Under the pieces are notes generated by a model. That model searched no databases, was not told where the DNA came from, and worked only from the letters and a program-made list of their open reading frames with translations. A stretch of DNA of 64,000 nt from Tuwongella immobilis (GTDB taxonomy: Bacteria; Planctomycetota; Planctomycetia; Gemmatales; Gemmataceae): contig NZ_LR593887.1 of NCBI RefSeq assembly GCF_901538355.1, positions 248,001 to 312,000 on the forward strand. The letters are read 5' to 3'. Position numbers and translations under genes: made by a program. Positions 9,209 to 18,377 of this stretch are shown here, in pieces (the first letter of the stretch is position 1; the number at the start of each line of letters is the position of its first letter).

Positions 9209-9970
9209 TCAGACTACCTCGACCTTATCCGGGCCGACCTTGATTTGGGTCGGCTTCATGCCGGACTGCTTGGCTACCTTGCCAGCAGGTGTTAGAAGGA
9301 GGGCTTCGACTTCATTTGCATTTGCCGGATCATACACCTTGTAGAATTCCTTAAAGTTATCGGAAGAGGTATGGTATTGCCCAGCCGTTGATTTGAAGCT
9401 GACCCTTTCAGCCTCAGCGTACATTCTCTTTGAAAGATCAAGCTGTTGAAATTCTTTTGGAACTTCAAACGCATTCGTCAGTTGCCCCTCTTTTGTGATC
9501 ACCGAATATCCAATCACGTGGCGTGTACCATCCTTGGTCGCGTAGTGAACGATTGATGATGACCCATCGGCATTCTTCACGACTTCCGATGAGTACGAGA
9601 TTCCCCGTGTCTTGAACTTGTATGCGGCTGGGGAGGTGGGCGGATCGTTCGTGTTGTGAACCAGGACGCCGCAGCTCCCGACCGCATCGTTCTGCAATTC
9701 GGCGACGTGGAAGTTGGATACCTGCTCGACTACCTCTGCCAGCAGAACCTCCTGCACTGCTACGATCTTCCCATTTCGCAGCAATACTTCGTCACCGACA
9801 AGCAGATCTCGGACGAGCACCCAACGGCCTTCTTGAATTCCGTTCGCCTCGTATGCTGAAATTTTAGCTGGCAGTGGCCTTGCTGCTAATTCGACGCCTC
9901 GGACAATCCAGAATGGGTGGCCGTCGGTCGTCCGCAGCGTTTCCCCTTGTAGCTGCAATGTCGCCAACAT
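9209..9970 (-). CDS. Toxin tip with a divergent, N-terminally truncated HINT domain
   Basis: About 253 aa. Residues 1-112 form the second part of a HINT domain of a different sequence type from the others here: TTDGHPFWIV carries the TxxH-like histidine and GVLVHN is the C-terminal Asn junction. The tip (about 140 aa, containing KRMYAEAERVSFKSTAGQYH) belongs to no family I recognise. The first HINT strand with the catalytic Cys is absent. Upstream, a carrier N-terminal piece joins one nucleotide out of frame at about 9975, so the tip is probably not expressed on a carrier. Confidence 0.6.
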   Translation of the reverse strand: MLATLQLQGETLRTTDGHPFWIVRGVELAARPLPAKISAYEANGIQEGRWVLVRDLLVGDEVLLRNGKIVAVQEVLLAEVVEQVSNFHVAELQNDAVGSCGVLVHNTNDPPTSPAAYKFKTRGISYSSEVVKNADGSSSIVHYATKDGTRHVIGYSVITKEGQLTNAFEVPKEFQQLDLSKRMYAEAERVSFKSTAGQYHTSSDNFKEFYKVYDPANANEVEALLLTPAGKVAKQSGMKPTQIKVGPDKVEVV

Positions 9971-9975
9971 TCCCC

Positions 9976-10440
9976 GCTTGTCGTGCCGGACATGGAGCCG
10001 CCGCCGCTGGACCCACTTGCGGGGTATCCCGATGCGTTACCGGACACACTACCGGAGCTTTCGACATCGTTCCATCCCGCCGCGCCCATCGGCCCGCTTG
10101 GAATGCTGCCGATTCGAACGTTCGCCTGCGGAAAATCGCGGCCGGAGTCCCGAGAAAAGAAGGGAACCGCAAGGGTGAGGAGTCCCAGGTCCGACAGGAG
10201 TCCCGGCAGACTTTTCCTCAAGCTGAATTCGGTGAACGGGACTTTTTCGCCCGGCTTCTGCAACCTGTAGAAGTCGGTTGGCGTGGCCTACAAGGACGTG
10301 CTGCACACAGGCGCAGATGGTTCCTACTACCCTCCCAGAACGCGCCGTTGGCAACACGGAAGGGGATTGCTGGGGAGGAGATGCCGCCGGGGCTGACAAG
10401 GATACAGATGCCCACTCAACGGCAGGCCGAGCCGACCACC
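9976..10440 (-). pseudogene. Leader block and carrier N-terminal fragment
   Basis: Minus-strand frame from about 10263 reads MQKPGEKVPFTEFSLRKSLP, later VPFFSRDSGRDF and IGSIPSGPMGAAGWNDVESS, the carrier N-terminus, then GSMSGTTSGE where it fuses out of frame to the HINT remnant of 9209-9970. Upstream (10265-10440) is a leader block. It shows the leader reading continuously into a carrier start, as at 40.2-40.7 kb. Confidence 0.65.
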
Positions 10441-10463
10441 GCTCGGAGTGAGCCGCTACCCGA

Positions 10464-10898
10464 TTACGACACCTCGCCTGCAAGGTCCGCGATGAACCGT
10501 TCAGGGGCAGTGACAAACCGAAAGGATGGCGACCGCTTGATGGCGGAGATCACCTCGCCGAGAACGGGCTGAACTTGCTCATCCTCATTTACGACAAAGT
10601 GGCTTCCGCAGAGATGAGCTAACTCCATGAGTTGCAGGAGGAACCTGTGAGCAGGCTCACGCAAGTCGATGCGGGCAGTGAGTTCCACGATTCGACCATG
10701 ACTGAGAACGGCGTGGATGCGATTCCCACTCTCTTCACCCCACATCAGGATGTCCTCTGCCCAGGAGGCCCGCCGTGGTAGAAAAGCGTCGATGGAGCGG
10801 AGAATGCTCGCCTTGTCAGAGGCGAGCATCGGGGGAGGATCACCTTCCGATTGCTTTGCGTTCGGGGCGAAGAGCAACTCAAATTGCCAAATGGCCAT
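10464..10898 (-). CDS. Predicted immunity protein for the ParB-like tip (internal start)
   Basis: 144 aa from ATG 10898, in frame with the toxin ORF. GGTAAGGTGG lies 5-14 nt before the ATG and could serve as ribosome-binding site. The segment (DILMWGEESGNRIHAVLSHG and following) is unrelated to ParB and has the size of a stand-alone immunity gene. It may be made both as a fusion and separately. Confidence 0.5.
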   Translation of the reverse strand: MAIWQFELLFAPNAKQSEGDPPPMLASDKASILRSIDAFLPRRASWAEDILMWGEESGNRIHAVLSHGRIVELTARIDLREPAHRFLLQLMELAHLCGSHFVVNEDEQVQPVLGEVISAIKRSPSFRFVTAPERFIADLAGEVS

Positions 10899-11879
10899 AT
10901 CACCCACCTTACCGTTGTCGTGGCTCTCGTCAAACAGGTCGGCTGGGGGCCGATACCCCTTGTACGGAAGCTGGACTTCGACAGCCGGAATGGTTTCGAG
11001 CATCCCATCTGCTTTCAACTCTCTCGCAATACGAGAACGATGGTGGCCGTCTACGACGTACTTCTTACCGTTGTGGACCACATAGGCCACCGGTTCATCA
11101 GGGATATCTAGGAACCCTTTGTCGCGGATTTGCTGCCGCAGAGCATCCATCTCCCGTGGAGACTTGTTGATCTCGTGCGTCGGGTTCAAGTCAAATGGAT
11201 CGACTTGAGTTCGAGGTAAGTCTCTCACTGGCGTCACAGCGGGACCAGCCACGACTGGGTTCCGAAGTTGGTACAAAGCACGGTCGGCTTTGGTGTTGCT
11301 CAATCCAAGCTCTTTCAACGCCGACGTGGCTGCCTTCTTCCCATCAACACCGCCCCGCGTGACCCCTTCAACGACTTGCGATAGTAGTTCCTGCTGCCGA
11401 GGAGACAGGTTCGCGGGGTCAAGATGCTGCCCTTGGGCTTTCAGGGACTTCAGAACATCACCGCAATCGACGTTATGCGCCCAGACGCTGAACCCCCACT
11501 CGTCGCAGCCGACGAAGTAGGTGTGGTAGTCGCTGACACGCAGATTATAGACCGTCTCCCGCCGATCGGTTTCGTGAACGCCCTCGACAGATACCGTTTC
11601 TCCAGTGATTGTCGTCAGCGAATCGCCGATCGACAGCTCCCAGACTGGTGTCCAGCCACGACCAACGACACAGAATGGATGCTCGGCGGTTGTCTCAATC
11701 AGTTGACCGGCCACGCGAAGTTCGAAGATGATGGCCGATCGCTCGAATACCGCTTCCACAATCTGGACTTCGATCGGGCCGTTGAGGTCGGTTTCGTCTC
11801 GGCTGAGAATCGCATCTCCTGGGACGAACTGCTCGATCGCTTTCGAACCCCCTGGAATGAGCAGCGGTGTTCCTGCCAC
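10464..11879 (-). CDS. HINT + ParB-like toxin tip fused in frame to its predicted immunity protein
   Basis: 471 aa. Residues 1-136 are a nearly complete HINT domain ending SVWAHN. A helical spacer (LSPRQQELLSQVV onward) follows, then a ParB/sulfiredoxin-like domain with VVDGHHRSRIAREL. The frame continues without a stop into a different domain starting at Met328 (MAIWQFELLF), which looks like the immunity protein. The catalytic Cys expected just before the GTG start is replaced: the codons read GGA TTC GTT where the 32.57-kb copy has GGA TGC TTT. The HINT motif also has EHPFCVV in place of EHPFWVV. No carrier is attached. Confidence 0.65.
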   Translation of the reverse strand: MAGTPLLIPGGSKAIEQFVPGDAILSRDETDLNGPIEVQIVEAVFERSAIIFELRVAGQLIETTAEHPFCVVGRGWTPVWELSIGDSLTTITGETVSVEGVHETDRRETVYNLRVSDYHTYFVGCDEWGFSVWAHNVDCGDVLKSLKAQGQHLDPANLSPRQQELLSQVVEGVTRGGVDGKKAATSALKELGLSNTKADRALYQLRNPVVAGPAVTPVRDLPRTQVDPFDLNPTHEINKSPREMDALRQQIRDKGFLDIPDEPVAYVVHNGKKYVVDGHHRSRIARELKADGMLETIPAVEVQLPYKGYRPPADLFDESHDNGKVGDMAIWQFELLFAPNAKQSEGDPPPMLASDKASILRSIDAFLPRRASWAEDILMWGEESGNRIHAVLSHGRIVELTARIDLREPAHRFLLQLMELAHLCGSHFVVNEDEQVQPVLGEVISAIKRSPSFRFVTAPERFIADLAGEVS

Positions 11880-11929
11880 AACGAATCCAGTCGACCACTC
11901 ACCGCCGCTTCCCGCTACACGCCATACAG

Positions 11930-12149
11930 CGCTGCTGCTCGCCTTGGCCCGGCATTACCGCAGCATTGCTCTGCCGTCGCTGCGGGCAAAGCGAGCGAAC
12001 GAACAAAGGCGTCGGCTGGCGGAACGGCGGGCTTTGCTCGGTTGCTCGCCGTGCGGCGCTTCCCGCCCATCAGGTGTGACGGCTTCGGCGGCGAAGCGAG
12101 CGAACGAACAAAGGGGGCTGGTGATGGACTTCGTTCGTTTGTTCGCAGA
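11930..12149. repeat. Island repeat with GCGAGCGAACGAACAAAG motifs
   Basis: Two exact copies of GCGAGCGAACGAACAAAG (11991 and 12096) and a related TTCGTTCGTTTGTTCGC at 12131. Related elements lie at 32.3-32.56, 44.04-44.24, 61.85-61.94 and 62.94-63.0 kb, in three cases next to the N-terminal half of a HINT domain. Origin unknown. Confidence 0.6.
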
Positions 12150-12587
12150 CTACCGACTCTCTCGAATAATGTTTTCGACAATCGTTCTGATGAAATTTCC
12201 ACGCCGCCTGTCGAGAGAGGCAGTAACTAACGAAGCAGGACATTCAGTCGAAAAACGCTCACTCCGAATCTCAGGCACCCCGTAGTATGCGTAACTTGGA
12301 TCATCGAGATTGATGGCCCATTCCCCACCAGCGTTTCGGCGGATGGTTTCTCCAACGTACTTCGAGGCCCGGTCAATATACCAGTTTTCCGATGGCTGGA
12401 GGATGGCGTGCGGCGAGTCGTATTTGCTCAACAACCAACCTTCCAGTACGTCCAATGATTCCGGTGTAAAGTTGAGTTGTTGCGAGGTATCCTCGGGCAA
12501 CTCGCTGAGTAATTGAGCGATGGTGTCATCAACGAACATGACCCACGCCTCAAATCCATCTTTGTCGATCATGAGAGGAAACCTCAT
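12150..12587 (-). CDS. Predicted immunity protein for restriction-fold toxin
   Basis: 145 aa from ATG 12587, which overlaps the toxin stop in ATGA. It contains YVGETIRRNAGGEWAINLDD, closely matched by [20 protein letters not shown] in the protein at 24568-25002. Both follow toxins of the same family, which strongly supports a cognate pairing. Confidence 0.7.
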   Translation of the reverse strand: MRFPLMIDKDGFEAWVMFVDDTIAQLLSELPEDTSQQLNFTPESLDVLEGWLLSKYDSPHAILQPSENWYIDRASKYVGETIRRNAGGEWAINLDDPSYAYYGVPEIRSERFSTECPASLVTASLDRRRGNFIRTIVENIIRESR

Positions 12588-13438
12588 TTCAGTCCGGTCG
12601 TCTTGATACCAGCCGCCTTGAGCGCATCGAGAACGCTTTGGCTTGCAGTGGAACCAGGAGCGAAATGGGATGTAATGTCCCATCCGCGCTCTTTAATCAA
12701 CCAAGCGTCGCGCGCGATCTCAGACCTGATCTCGTCTCTCAAGTAAACGTCCCCGGTCTTGACCTCCACGCCTCGTTTACCTGCCACGTCAGCAATGTCC
12801 AGCTTGCGGGGTGGCCCAAGCTCCTTTGGAGTTTGGATTGTGACCTGCCGTTTGCCCCAGCCAAGTTGAGTGTGGTAGTCGATTACAGGCTCGTTCGCAA
12901 CGCTTGCTCGCAGCTGATTACCATCGTATGAGTTGTCCCATCCCTCGTTCGTGTAGGGGGTTTTGCCGTAGTTCTCACCTCCCGGCTTGAACTTGTCTAA
13001 GTATGCTTGTGAATCGGCAGCACGGTGTTCGGGTGAGAATGATTCTCCAGCCTTCGGTACAGTTATTTCGTGGCCGTTGGCCGTAGCGTAAGCACGCACG
13101 TCAGATACTGTGCCTTCTTTTAGGACAGTGTTCGATCCTTTACCCCTGAGATACCATGTATCACCTCGCTGATAGAGGATCGCGCACTCCGCATTGTGCG
13201 CCCAAACGGAGCCCCCCCACTCGTCGCAGCCGACGAAGTAGGTGTGGAAGTCTGCAACCCTCAGATTGTAGACCGTTTGCCGCCGATCGGTTTCGTGAAC
13301 GCCCTCGACGGATACCGTTTCTCCGCTCATTGTCGTCAGCGAATCGCCTTTCGACAACTCCCAGACCGGCGTCCAGCCACGGCCAACGACCCAGAACGGA
13401 TGCTCGGCGGTTGTCTCAATCAGTTGACCGGACATCAC
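12584..13438 (-). CDS. Silent cassette: truncated HINT + PD-(D/E)XK-like nuclease tip
   Basis: 284 aa. Begins inside HINT at MMSGQLIETTAEHPFWVV (no catalytic Cys) and ends HINT with SVWAHN. A small beta-beta-alpha adaptor (ILYQRGDTWYLRGKG) follows. The tip has QLGWGKRQVTI, RKLDIADV and GVEVKTGDV, an Asp...Glu-x-Lys arrangement typical of restriction-endonuclease-fold toxins, and ends AAGIKTTGLK. The tip at 23974-24542 is homologous. Probable target is nucleic acid. Upstream is a leader block, not a carrier. Confidence 0.7.
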   Translation of the reverse strand: MMSGQLIETTAEHPFWVVGRGWTPVWELSKGDSLTTMSGETVSVEGVHETDRRQTVYNLRVADFHTYFVGCDEWGGSVWAHNAECAILYQRGDTWYLRGKGSNTVLKEGTVSDVRAYATANGHEITVPKAGESFSPEHRAADSQAYLDKFKPGGENYGKTPYTNEGWDNSYDGNQLRASVANEPVIDYHTQLGWGKRQVTIQTPKELGPPRKLDIADVAGKRGVEVKTGDVYLRDEIRSEIARDAWLIKERGWDITSHFAPGSTASQSVLDALKAAGIKTTGLK

Positions 13439-13830
13439 CAGCGTTAGCCGACGGATCTCCGCGTCGCAGCATCAATGCGGAGAACTTCAGGCGAGCGAAC
13501 AAAAAGCCAGCAGAACCGTTCGTTTGTTCGCCGGGTTGCTAGCCCCGCTGATCTCACCGCTGGAGTCCCGAGAAAAGAAGGGAACGTACGGGTGAGGATT
13601 GACAGGCCTGGCAGGAGTCCCGACAGACCTTTTTTCGCAAGCCGATTTCGATGAATGGAACTTTGTCGCCCGGCTTCTGCAACATGCTGAAGCCGGCAAC
13701 ATGATGAACATGGCTGTGCAGATCCCCATCAGCGAGACCCTCCCACCATGCTGGCAATCTGTAGCTTTGACCGCACGGAAGGACTTGGTGGGTAAGGAGT
13801 TAATGCCGGGTTTGACGTAGATGCAGAGAG
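13439..13830 (-). repeat. HINT-type leader block
   Basis: Conserved block preceding truncated-HINT cassettes. It includes a GGCTTGCGAAAAAAGGTCTG-type piece, CTTCTTTTCTCGGGACTCC, an ACAAACGAACGG/TTTTTGTTCGCTCGCC stretch and GATGCTGCGACGCGGAGATC. Reading leftward one frame gives GDLHSHVHHVAGFSMLQKPG, matching the first residues of the 40.2-kb carrier ORF, but stops interrupt it. Confidence 0.7.
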
Positions 13831-13890
13831 GCCGGCTGCGGAAAACCAGTCCCTCAAACCAGAGTGTATGTTCGGCATTGTTCAGAGGAC

Positions 13891-14469
13891 TCAGAACCGA
13901 CGAGGTTTACCAGGTCGTGCGTTGCGGCGTCCGAAGTCGCTGCCTTTGATTTTCGCCATACGGCCATCGTGATGATGCCAGACAATGCCCTCGATGTCGC
14001 GGTTGCAAAGGTAGTCTCTGAGTCTGTGGAAATCGCGCGGGCAGTCTTCGAGAATGTCCTTTCCGTGAGGCACAAGAACGTGACTCGTAAACCTTTCGCG
14101 GTTGCACTGGATCATAGGGCCGCAGAGTTCGTAAGTGCCGTCTGGTAGCAACTGCGTGGCGGCTTCGAGGGCTTCACGAAAGTACTGGTCCTCCGGGGAT
14201 TCCGTTGAGAGAGGCATCCAACCATATCGTGTGTGCGTGACAGGGTCGAACGCGGTGACCGGCTCGAAGGCAGCGGGCGACTGCTCGCCCTCACGAAGAG
14301 TGCGGCGTTTGTATAGCACGCCAGCACGGATCATCCAGCAAGCCCCGTCGTACTTCCGAGTGGCAACACCCTCGCCAGCAATAACCCACTCGCAGCCGGG
14401 AGTTACCTCGTTACGAAGTAGGCCGTTGGTGTCGTGGTTGCGAGCGAATAGGGACGGAATCTTCTTCAT
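13891..14469 (-). CDS. RNA ligase-like nucleotidyltransferase
   Basis: 192 aa. Motif I K-x-D-G is present as ATRKYDGACWMI (Lys39 would be the AMP-accepting lysine). A motif IV/V-like DIEGIVWHHHDG and MAKIKGSDFG lie near the C-terminus. The layout fits a small RNA ligase-like family of the covalent nucleotidyltransferase superfamily, which seals RNA through ligase-AMP. Its start overlaps the stop of the upstream gene (14466-15455) by 4 nt, so it is translationally coupled to a toxin-immunity module. A role in repairing toxin-cut RNA is plausible but inferred. Confidence 0.65.
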   Translation of the reverse strand: MKKIPSLFARNHDTNGLLRNEVTPGCEWVIAGEGVATRKYDGACWMIRAGVLYKRRTLREGEQSPAAFEPVTAFDPVTHTRYGWMPLSTESPEDQYFREALEAATQLLPDGTYELCGPMIQCNRERFTSHVLVPHGKDILEDCPRDFHRLRDYLCNRDIEGIVWHHHDGRMAKIKGSDFGRRNARPGKPRRF

Positions 14470-15455
14470 GACTGCGAACTTCCCCCGGTAACATCCATGT
14501 AGAATTCAGCGTATGCCCTCCACAGGCTGAACAAGGGATATGTCGTTATTGCGAACGAGTCATGCGGCAAATCGTGAAAGTTGATCTGCCATCGAGTGAG
14601 GTCGGCAGCGCGAAACCATTCCCGAATTCGTGAATTGGCTTGTTGGTTCAGGTGGGCAATCCGGCTCTTGTCCAAATTGTTTACAAAGCTAACTGCCTGC
14701 TCACCATCCGGCTGGCAGACTTCACGATACAGACCAGGGTCAAGCCGCCCTGGATGTTTGATTTCTGCACCGACAGGAACGAGTTGCCAAAGTTCCAACT
14801 CAGCAATCAAGGAACTCACAGGATTCGTGCCAAAGTTGTAGGCGCAATAAATCCTTGGATAATCGACTAGAAACTCTGAGGAAACCCGGTGGTAGACCAT
14901 AGAACATCCAAGCATCGAGAGAAACCCGAGATCAGAATACATGACACCGTGGCTGACCTGTGCGGATGGTTCCACCTCAACACCAACTCCGCATGCTGCA
15001 AAGAACAAGTCTTCAGCATCTCCGACGCATACGGCTGTCACGCTCGGCTCGCTGACCGCATTATCCAACTCCACTCCACCCAATTCCCAAAGCGGTCGAG
15101 CAAGATCGCTGAGGGGAACCAAGATCGACAATGGTCCACTGTCTTGATACGATCCCCCTCCTCCGAACTCCTTCCCAGTGTAAGCAAGCGTAATCGGAAT
15201 CGTTCGACCGGACTGCAAGACGAATCCCATTTGAACGCGAATTTCTTTCCTCGGACCGAAGATCCTATCCACATCGCCCTTGTTCAGAATCGGGTTAATG
15301 GCCCGATAGTTTTTTTCTTCCTCGCCGCTGACAATTTCGTAAAGCCGAAATTGTGCTTCGACACTTCGAGCGCAGAGTCTTTTCAACAGGCCCAAAAAAT
15401 TCCCGGACCCATCTTGCTCTTTGTGTAGAACAGAGATTGTAATGTCGATGCTCAC
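14466..15455 (-). CDS. Large predicted immunity protein
   Basis: 329 aa, unusually long for an immunity protein here, and soluble; no family recognised. ATG 15455 overlaps the last codons of the toxin frame ending at 15452, the hallmark arrangement of this island. It ends overlapping the RNA ligase-like gene by 4 nt, giving a three-gene unit: toxin, immunity candidate, ligase. Confidence 0.55.
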   Translation of the reverse strand: MSIDITISVLHKEQDGSGNFLGLLKRLCARSVEAQFRLYEIVSGEEEKNYRAINPILNKGDVDRIFGPRKEIRVQMGFVLQSGRTIPITLAYTGKEFGGGGSYQDSGPLSILVPLSDLARPLWELGGVELDNAVSEPSVTAVCVGDAEDLFFAACGVGVEVEPSAQVSHGVMYSDLGFLSMLGCSMVYHRVSSEFLVDYPRIYCAYNFGTNPVSSLIAELELWQLVPVGAEIKHPGRLDPGLYREVCQPDGEQAVSFVNNLDKSRIAHLNQQANSRIREWFRAADLTRWQINFHDLPHDSFAITTYPLFSLWRAYAEFYMDVTGGSSQS

Positions 15456-16314
15456 TTCCTCGGTAACCTCCTAATTGTCACGGGAATCCCGTCGATCTTT
15501 ACCACCTCGGACCCGCCTGGGAGAACCCGATGAAGTTGGTTGTCCACAATTTTAAAGCCATTCGCGATCTCGGCTTCGGATGCAATGGTCAATTCAAGGG
15601 CTTCAATTTTTGCACCAGGAACTTTCGCACGAAGGGCCGATGCGGTTGAATCAAGCGATTCGATCTCCTGCTGGATCTGTTTTTCTCCTCCCGCTCGCTT
15701 GCCCTCTGCGATCACGCTCCCCCTCTCTCTGTCAGCGCAATATTCTCTGCCGCAGGTTTACCGGCCGGGATTCCCAAGGAACTGCGAAGATTCTTATCGC
15801 CAGCGACAACGACCAGGTTGCCCTCCTCGTTGAGTGCCTGTGCTACTTTCCGCTCGAACAGTTCGATTCCTCCCTCTGCCGGCGGAACCAGCTTGCCCGT
15901 GGGGCTAAGTCCACTCAATGGAGCATCAAACACCTTCGCTCCCGGCCCAGCGGCTTGTTTTGCCGCATCCAAGGATTCAAATGTCTTTTCAAGTGGCCTG
16001 AATCCACCGCCTTCAGCCTTGTACAGGCGAAAAACGTTCTCTCCCTCTTGAACAACCACGAAGCAGGCATTATGCGCCCAGACACTGAAGCCCCACTCGT
16101 CGCAGCCGACGAAGTAGGTGTGGAAGTCGCTGACACGCAGATTGTAGACCGTTTCCCGCCGATCGGTTTCGTGAACGCCCTCGACGGATACCGTTTCACC
16201 AGTGATTGTCGTCAGCGAATCGCCGATCGTCAGTTCCCAGACCGGCGTCCAGCCACGGCCAACGACCCAGAACGGATGCTCGGCGATTGTCTCAATCAGT
16301 TGACCGGCCATCAC
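15452..16314 (-). pseudogene. Silent cassette: truncated HINT + unknown tip, frameshifted in a G run
   Basis: The first ORF (16314-15712) has truncated HINT (MAGQLIETIAEHPFWVV ... SVWAHN) and a tip with LRSSLGIPAGKPAAENIAL. It hits a stop just after a run of five G near 15718-15722. The -strand frame 15715-15452 continues with IEALELTIASEAEIANGFK and ends overlapping the immunity ATG. One extra G would join the two frames as ERGGSVIAEGK. The effector family is not recognised; the coiled, charged second half may be the functional part. Confidence 0.65.
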
Positions 16315-16715
16315 TAGTGTCAGTCGAAAGATCTCCGCGTCGCAGCATCAATGCGGGGAAACTCCAGGCGAGCGAACAAAAAGCCAGCAGGACCGTTTGT
16401 TTGTTCGCCGGGTTGCTAGCCACGCTGATCTCACCGCTGGAGTCCCGAGAAAAGAAGGGAACGCACGGGTGAGGATTGACAGGCCTGGCAGGAATCCCGC
16501 CAGACCTTTTTCGCAAGCTGAATTCGGTGAATGACACTTTGTCGCCCAGCTTCTGCGAGTTGCAGAAGCCGACTGGCGTGACTACCAAGGACGCGCAGGT
16601 CAGGGCGGCGGCAGGCTCCCACCATGCTCCCAATCCGTGGCCCTGGCCGCACAGTTGGGCTGACCGGGAACGGGTTGCCGCCAGGAACGCGAGGGGTATA
16701 AGAAGTCGGTTTGGC
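16315..16715 (-). repeat. HINT-type leader block
   Basis: Same block as at 13.44-13.83 kb, including GCGAGCGAACAAAAAGCCAG, CCGAGAAAAGAAGGGAACG and GACGCGCAGGTCAGGGCGGC on the plus strand. No intact gene. Confidence 0.7.
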
Positions 16716-16722
16716 CACGGTC

Positions 16723-17097
16723 CTAGCTCAAAAATCTGCTAGGATCAAAACCGACTGCGCGTCCTTGCAACTCAATGCCATGAGTCTCCTCAATGACTGC
16801 GTCCAGCGTAGCAATCACCCAACGGGGTTGTTCCCTGTCTGCGCCGGAAAGCCGTCGCAGTTTTTCAAAAAATACTGATAGCATGCCTGATCCAAGTTCG
16901 CTGACTTCTTCTCGAAGATACTGATCCCATGAGACGGAAGGGGGTTTGTCATCCGGACTAATCACAACATCCACGGTATCAAATGCCATACGGACGCGAT
17001 ATGGCATGCAAGATACCCCATCCACATTTTGGATATGGACCCAGACTCGTCCGAAGTTTTCCAAGTCGTTATTGATGTAGATTTCTGAGTTAGGCAC
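16723..17097 (-). CDS. Orphan predicted immunity protein
   Basis: 124 aa, acidic (YINNDLENFGRVWVHIQNVD), no family recognised. Size and position just before a leader block fit an immunity gene, but the upstream toxin is missing: 105 bp further lies the end of the IS3-family insertion, which may have removed or displaced it. Confidence 0.5.
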   Translation of the reverse strand: MPNSEIYINNDLENFGRVWVHIQNVDGVSCMPYRVRMAFDTVDVVISPDDKPPSVSWDQYLREEVSELGSGMLSVFFEKLRRLSGADREQPRWVIATLDAVIEETHGIELQGRAVGFDPSRFLS

Positions 17098-17260
17098 TTA
17101 TTCCATCCTTTGCAAGTTCGGAACCCCGCGTGATGGATCAAAATTTGGCTGCTCGCGCGACCACTTTAAAAACCCTTCAAGCGACTGATGAAAGTTTGAA
17201 GTGGCCCCCAATTGCCAGACCAAAATGTGCGAAACTTAAGCTATACTGATCAGTGATTGT

Positions 17261-18085
17261 TTATCTGATTCCATGATACACTGATGCTGGTGTGGCGTAT
17301 CCCAAGCCTTGGTGGATCCGCCGGTGGTTGTAGAACTCGAAATATCTCCCGAGACCCTCGGCCAACTCGGGAACGCTCGCGTAGCAGCGTGGGTAGATAT
17401 CCTCGTGCTTCACACTCCTCCAAAGCCGTTCGATGAACACGTTGTCCAGACAACGCCCTTTGCCGTCCATGCTCACCGCCACGCCTGCTTGCTCCAAGGC
17501 GGTTGTGAACGCCTGGGCCGTGAACTGGGCCCCTTGGTCGGTGTTGAACACCTCGGGGCGACCACCTCCCAATGCCTCCATGAGCAGATCCAGGCAGAAC
17601 GAGCCGTCGAGCGTGTTCGACAACTTCCAGCCGATCACGAACCGGCTGTACCAGTCGATCACGGCCGCCAGGTACATAAACCCTTGGGGCATCGGCACGT
17701 ACGTGATGTCCGCACTCCACACCTGATTCACCCGCTCGACGGCGACGCCTCGGAGCAAGTACGGGTAGACCTGGTGTCCTCGGCATGGCTTGTTGGAGTT
17801 CGGCTTCGGGGAGACCGCTTCAATGCCCATTTGGCGCATCAGTCGCTGGACCCGCTTTCGGTTGATCTCTCGCCCCGAAAGCCGACTCAATTCCACAGCC
17901 ATCTTGCGCGATCCGTAGAACGGCGAGTCGGTGTAGATCCGGTCGATTACCCCCATCAACTCCAGGTTTTCAGGACTCTCCCCGGCCGGCTCATGGTAGT
18001 ATCCCGAGCGGTTCAGCCCGAGTAACTCACACTGCCGGCGGACGCTCAATTTCTTGTGGTTCGGCTCGATCAACCCCCGGAGCAT
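17261..18085 (-). CDS. IS3-family transposase OrfB (DDE integrase core)
   Basis: 274 aa. An HTH_21-like start (RRQCELLGLNRSGYY, DSPFYGSRKM) is followed by the rve core with WSADITYVPM (first Asp), VFNTDQGAQFTA (second Asp) and NVFIERLWRSVKHE (Glu). The full catalytic triad is present, so the element may be active. It is normally made as a fusion with OrfA by ribosomal frameshifting. Confidence 0.9.
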   Translation of the reverse strand: MLRGLIEPNHKKLSVRRQCELLGLNRSGYYHEPAGESPENLELMGVIDRIYTDSPFYGSRKMAVELSRLSGREINRKRVQRLMRQMGIEAVSPKPNSNKPCRGHQVYPYLLRGVAVERVNQVWSADITYVPMPQGFMYLAAVIDWYSRFVIGWKLSNTLDGSFCLDLLMEALGGGRPEVFNTDQGAQFTAQAFTTALEQAGVAVSMDGKGRCLDNVFIERLWRSVKHEDIYPRCYASVPELAEGLGRYFEFYNHRRIHQGLGYATPASVYHGIR

Positions 18086-18086
18086 C

Positions 18087-18377
18087 TCAGGCGAGCCGCT
18101 CAGCTTTTTTTTTGATCCACTCCAGTTCCATTTTCAATCGGCCGATCTGTTCGAACAACTCCCCAGTTCCGGGGCCTTCGGACTGCTCAGGCTTCGGAGT
18201 CCCCCTGGCGAATAACTCGCTCGCTCCATCAAGAAGTTGCTTTTTCCAAGCGTGGATCATGGTCGGGTGGACACCAAATTGTCCGGCCAACTCGTTGACC
18301 GTCTTGTCCCCTCTCAGCGCCGCCAAGGCCACCTTCGCCTTGAACTCGGCCGAGTGCCGCTGCCGCTTTTTCGCCAT
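18087..18377 (-). CDS. IS3-family transposase OrfA (helix-turn-helix)
   Basis: 96 aa with an N-terminal HTH (HSAEFKAKVALAALRGDKTV, GVHPTMIHAWKKQLL) and a leucine-zipper-like tail. Nine A residues (18105-18113 as T on plus strand) near the 3' end, inside EWIKKKAERLA, form a slippery site for programmed frameshifting into OrfB. Confidence 0.9.
   Translation of the reverse strand: MAKKRQRHSAEFKAKVALAALRGDKTVNELAGQFGVHPTMIHAWKKQLLDGASELFARGTPKPEQSEGPGTGELFEQIGRLKMELEWIKKKAERLA

Noticed and set aside
17309..18025. Plus-strand ORF inside the IS element
   Set aside because: Antisense of the DDE transposase, which has all catalytic motifs.
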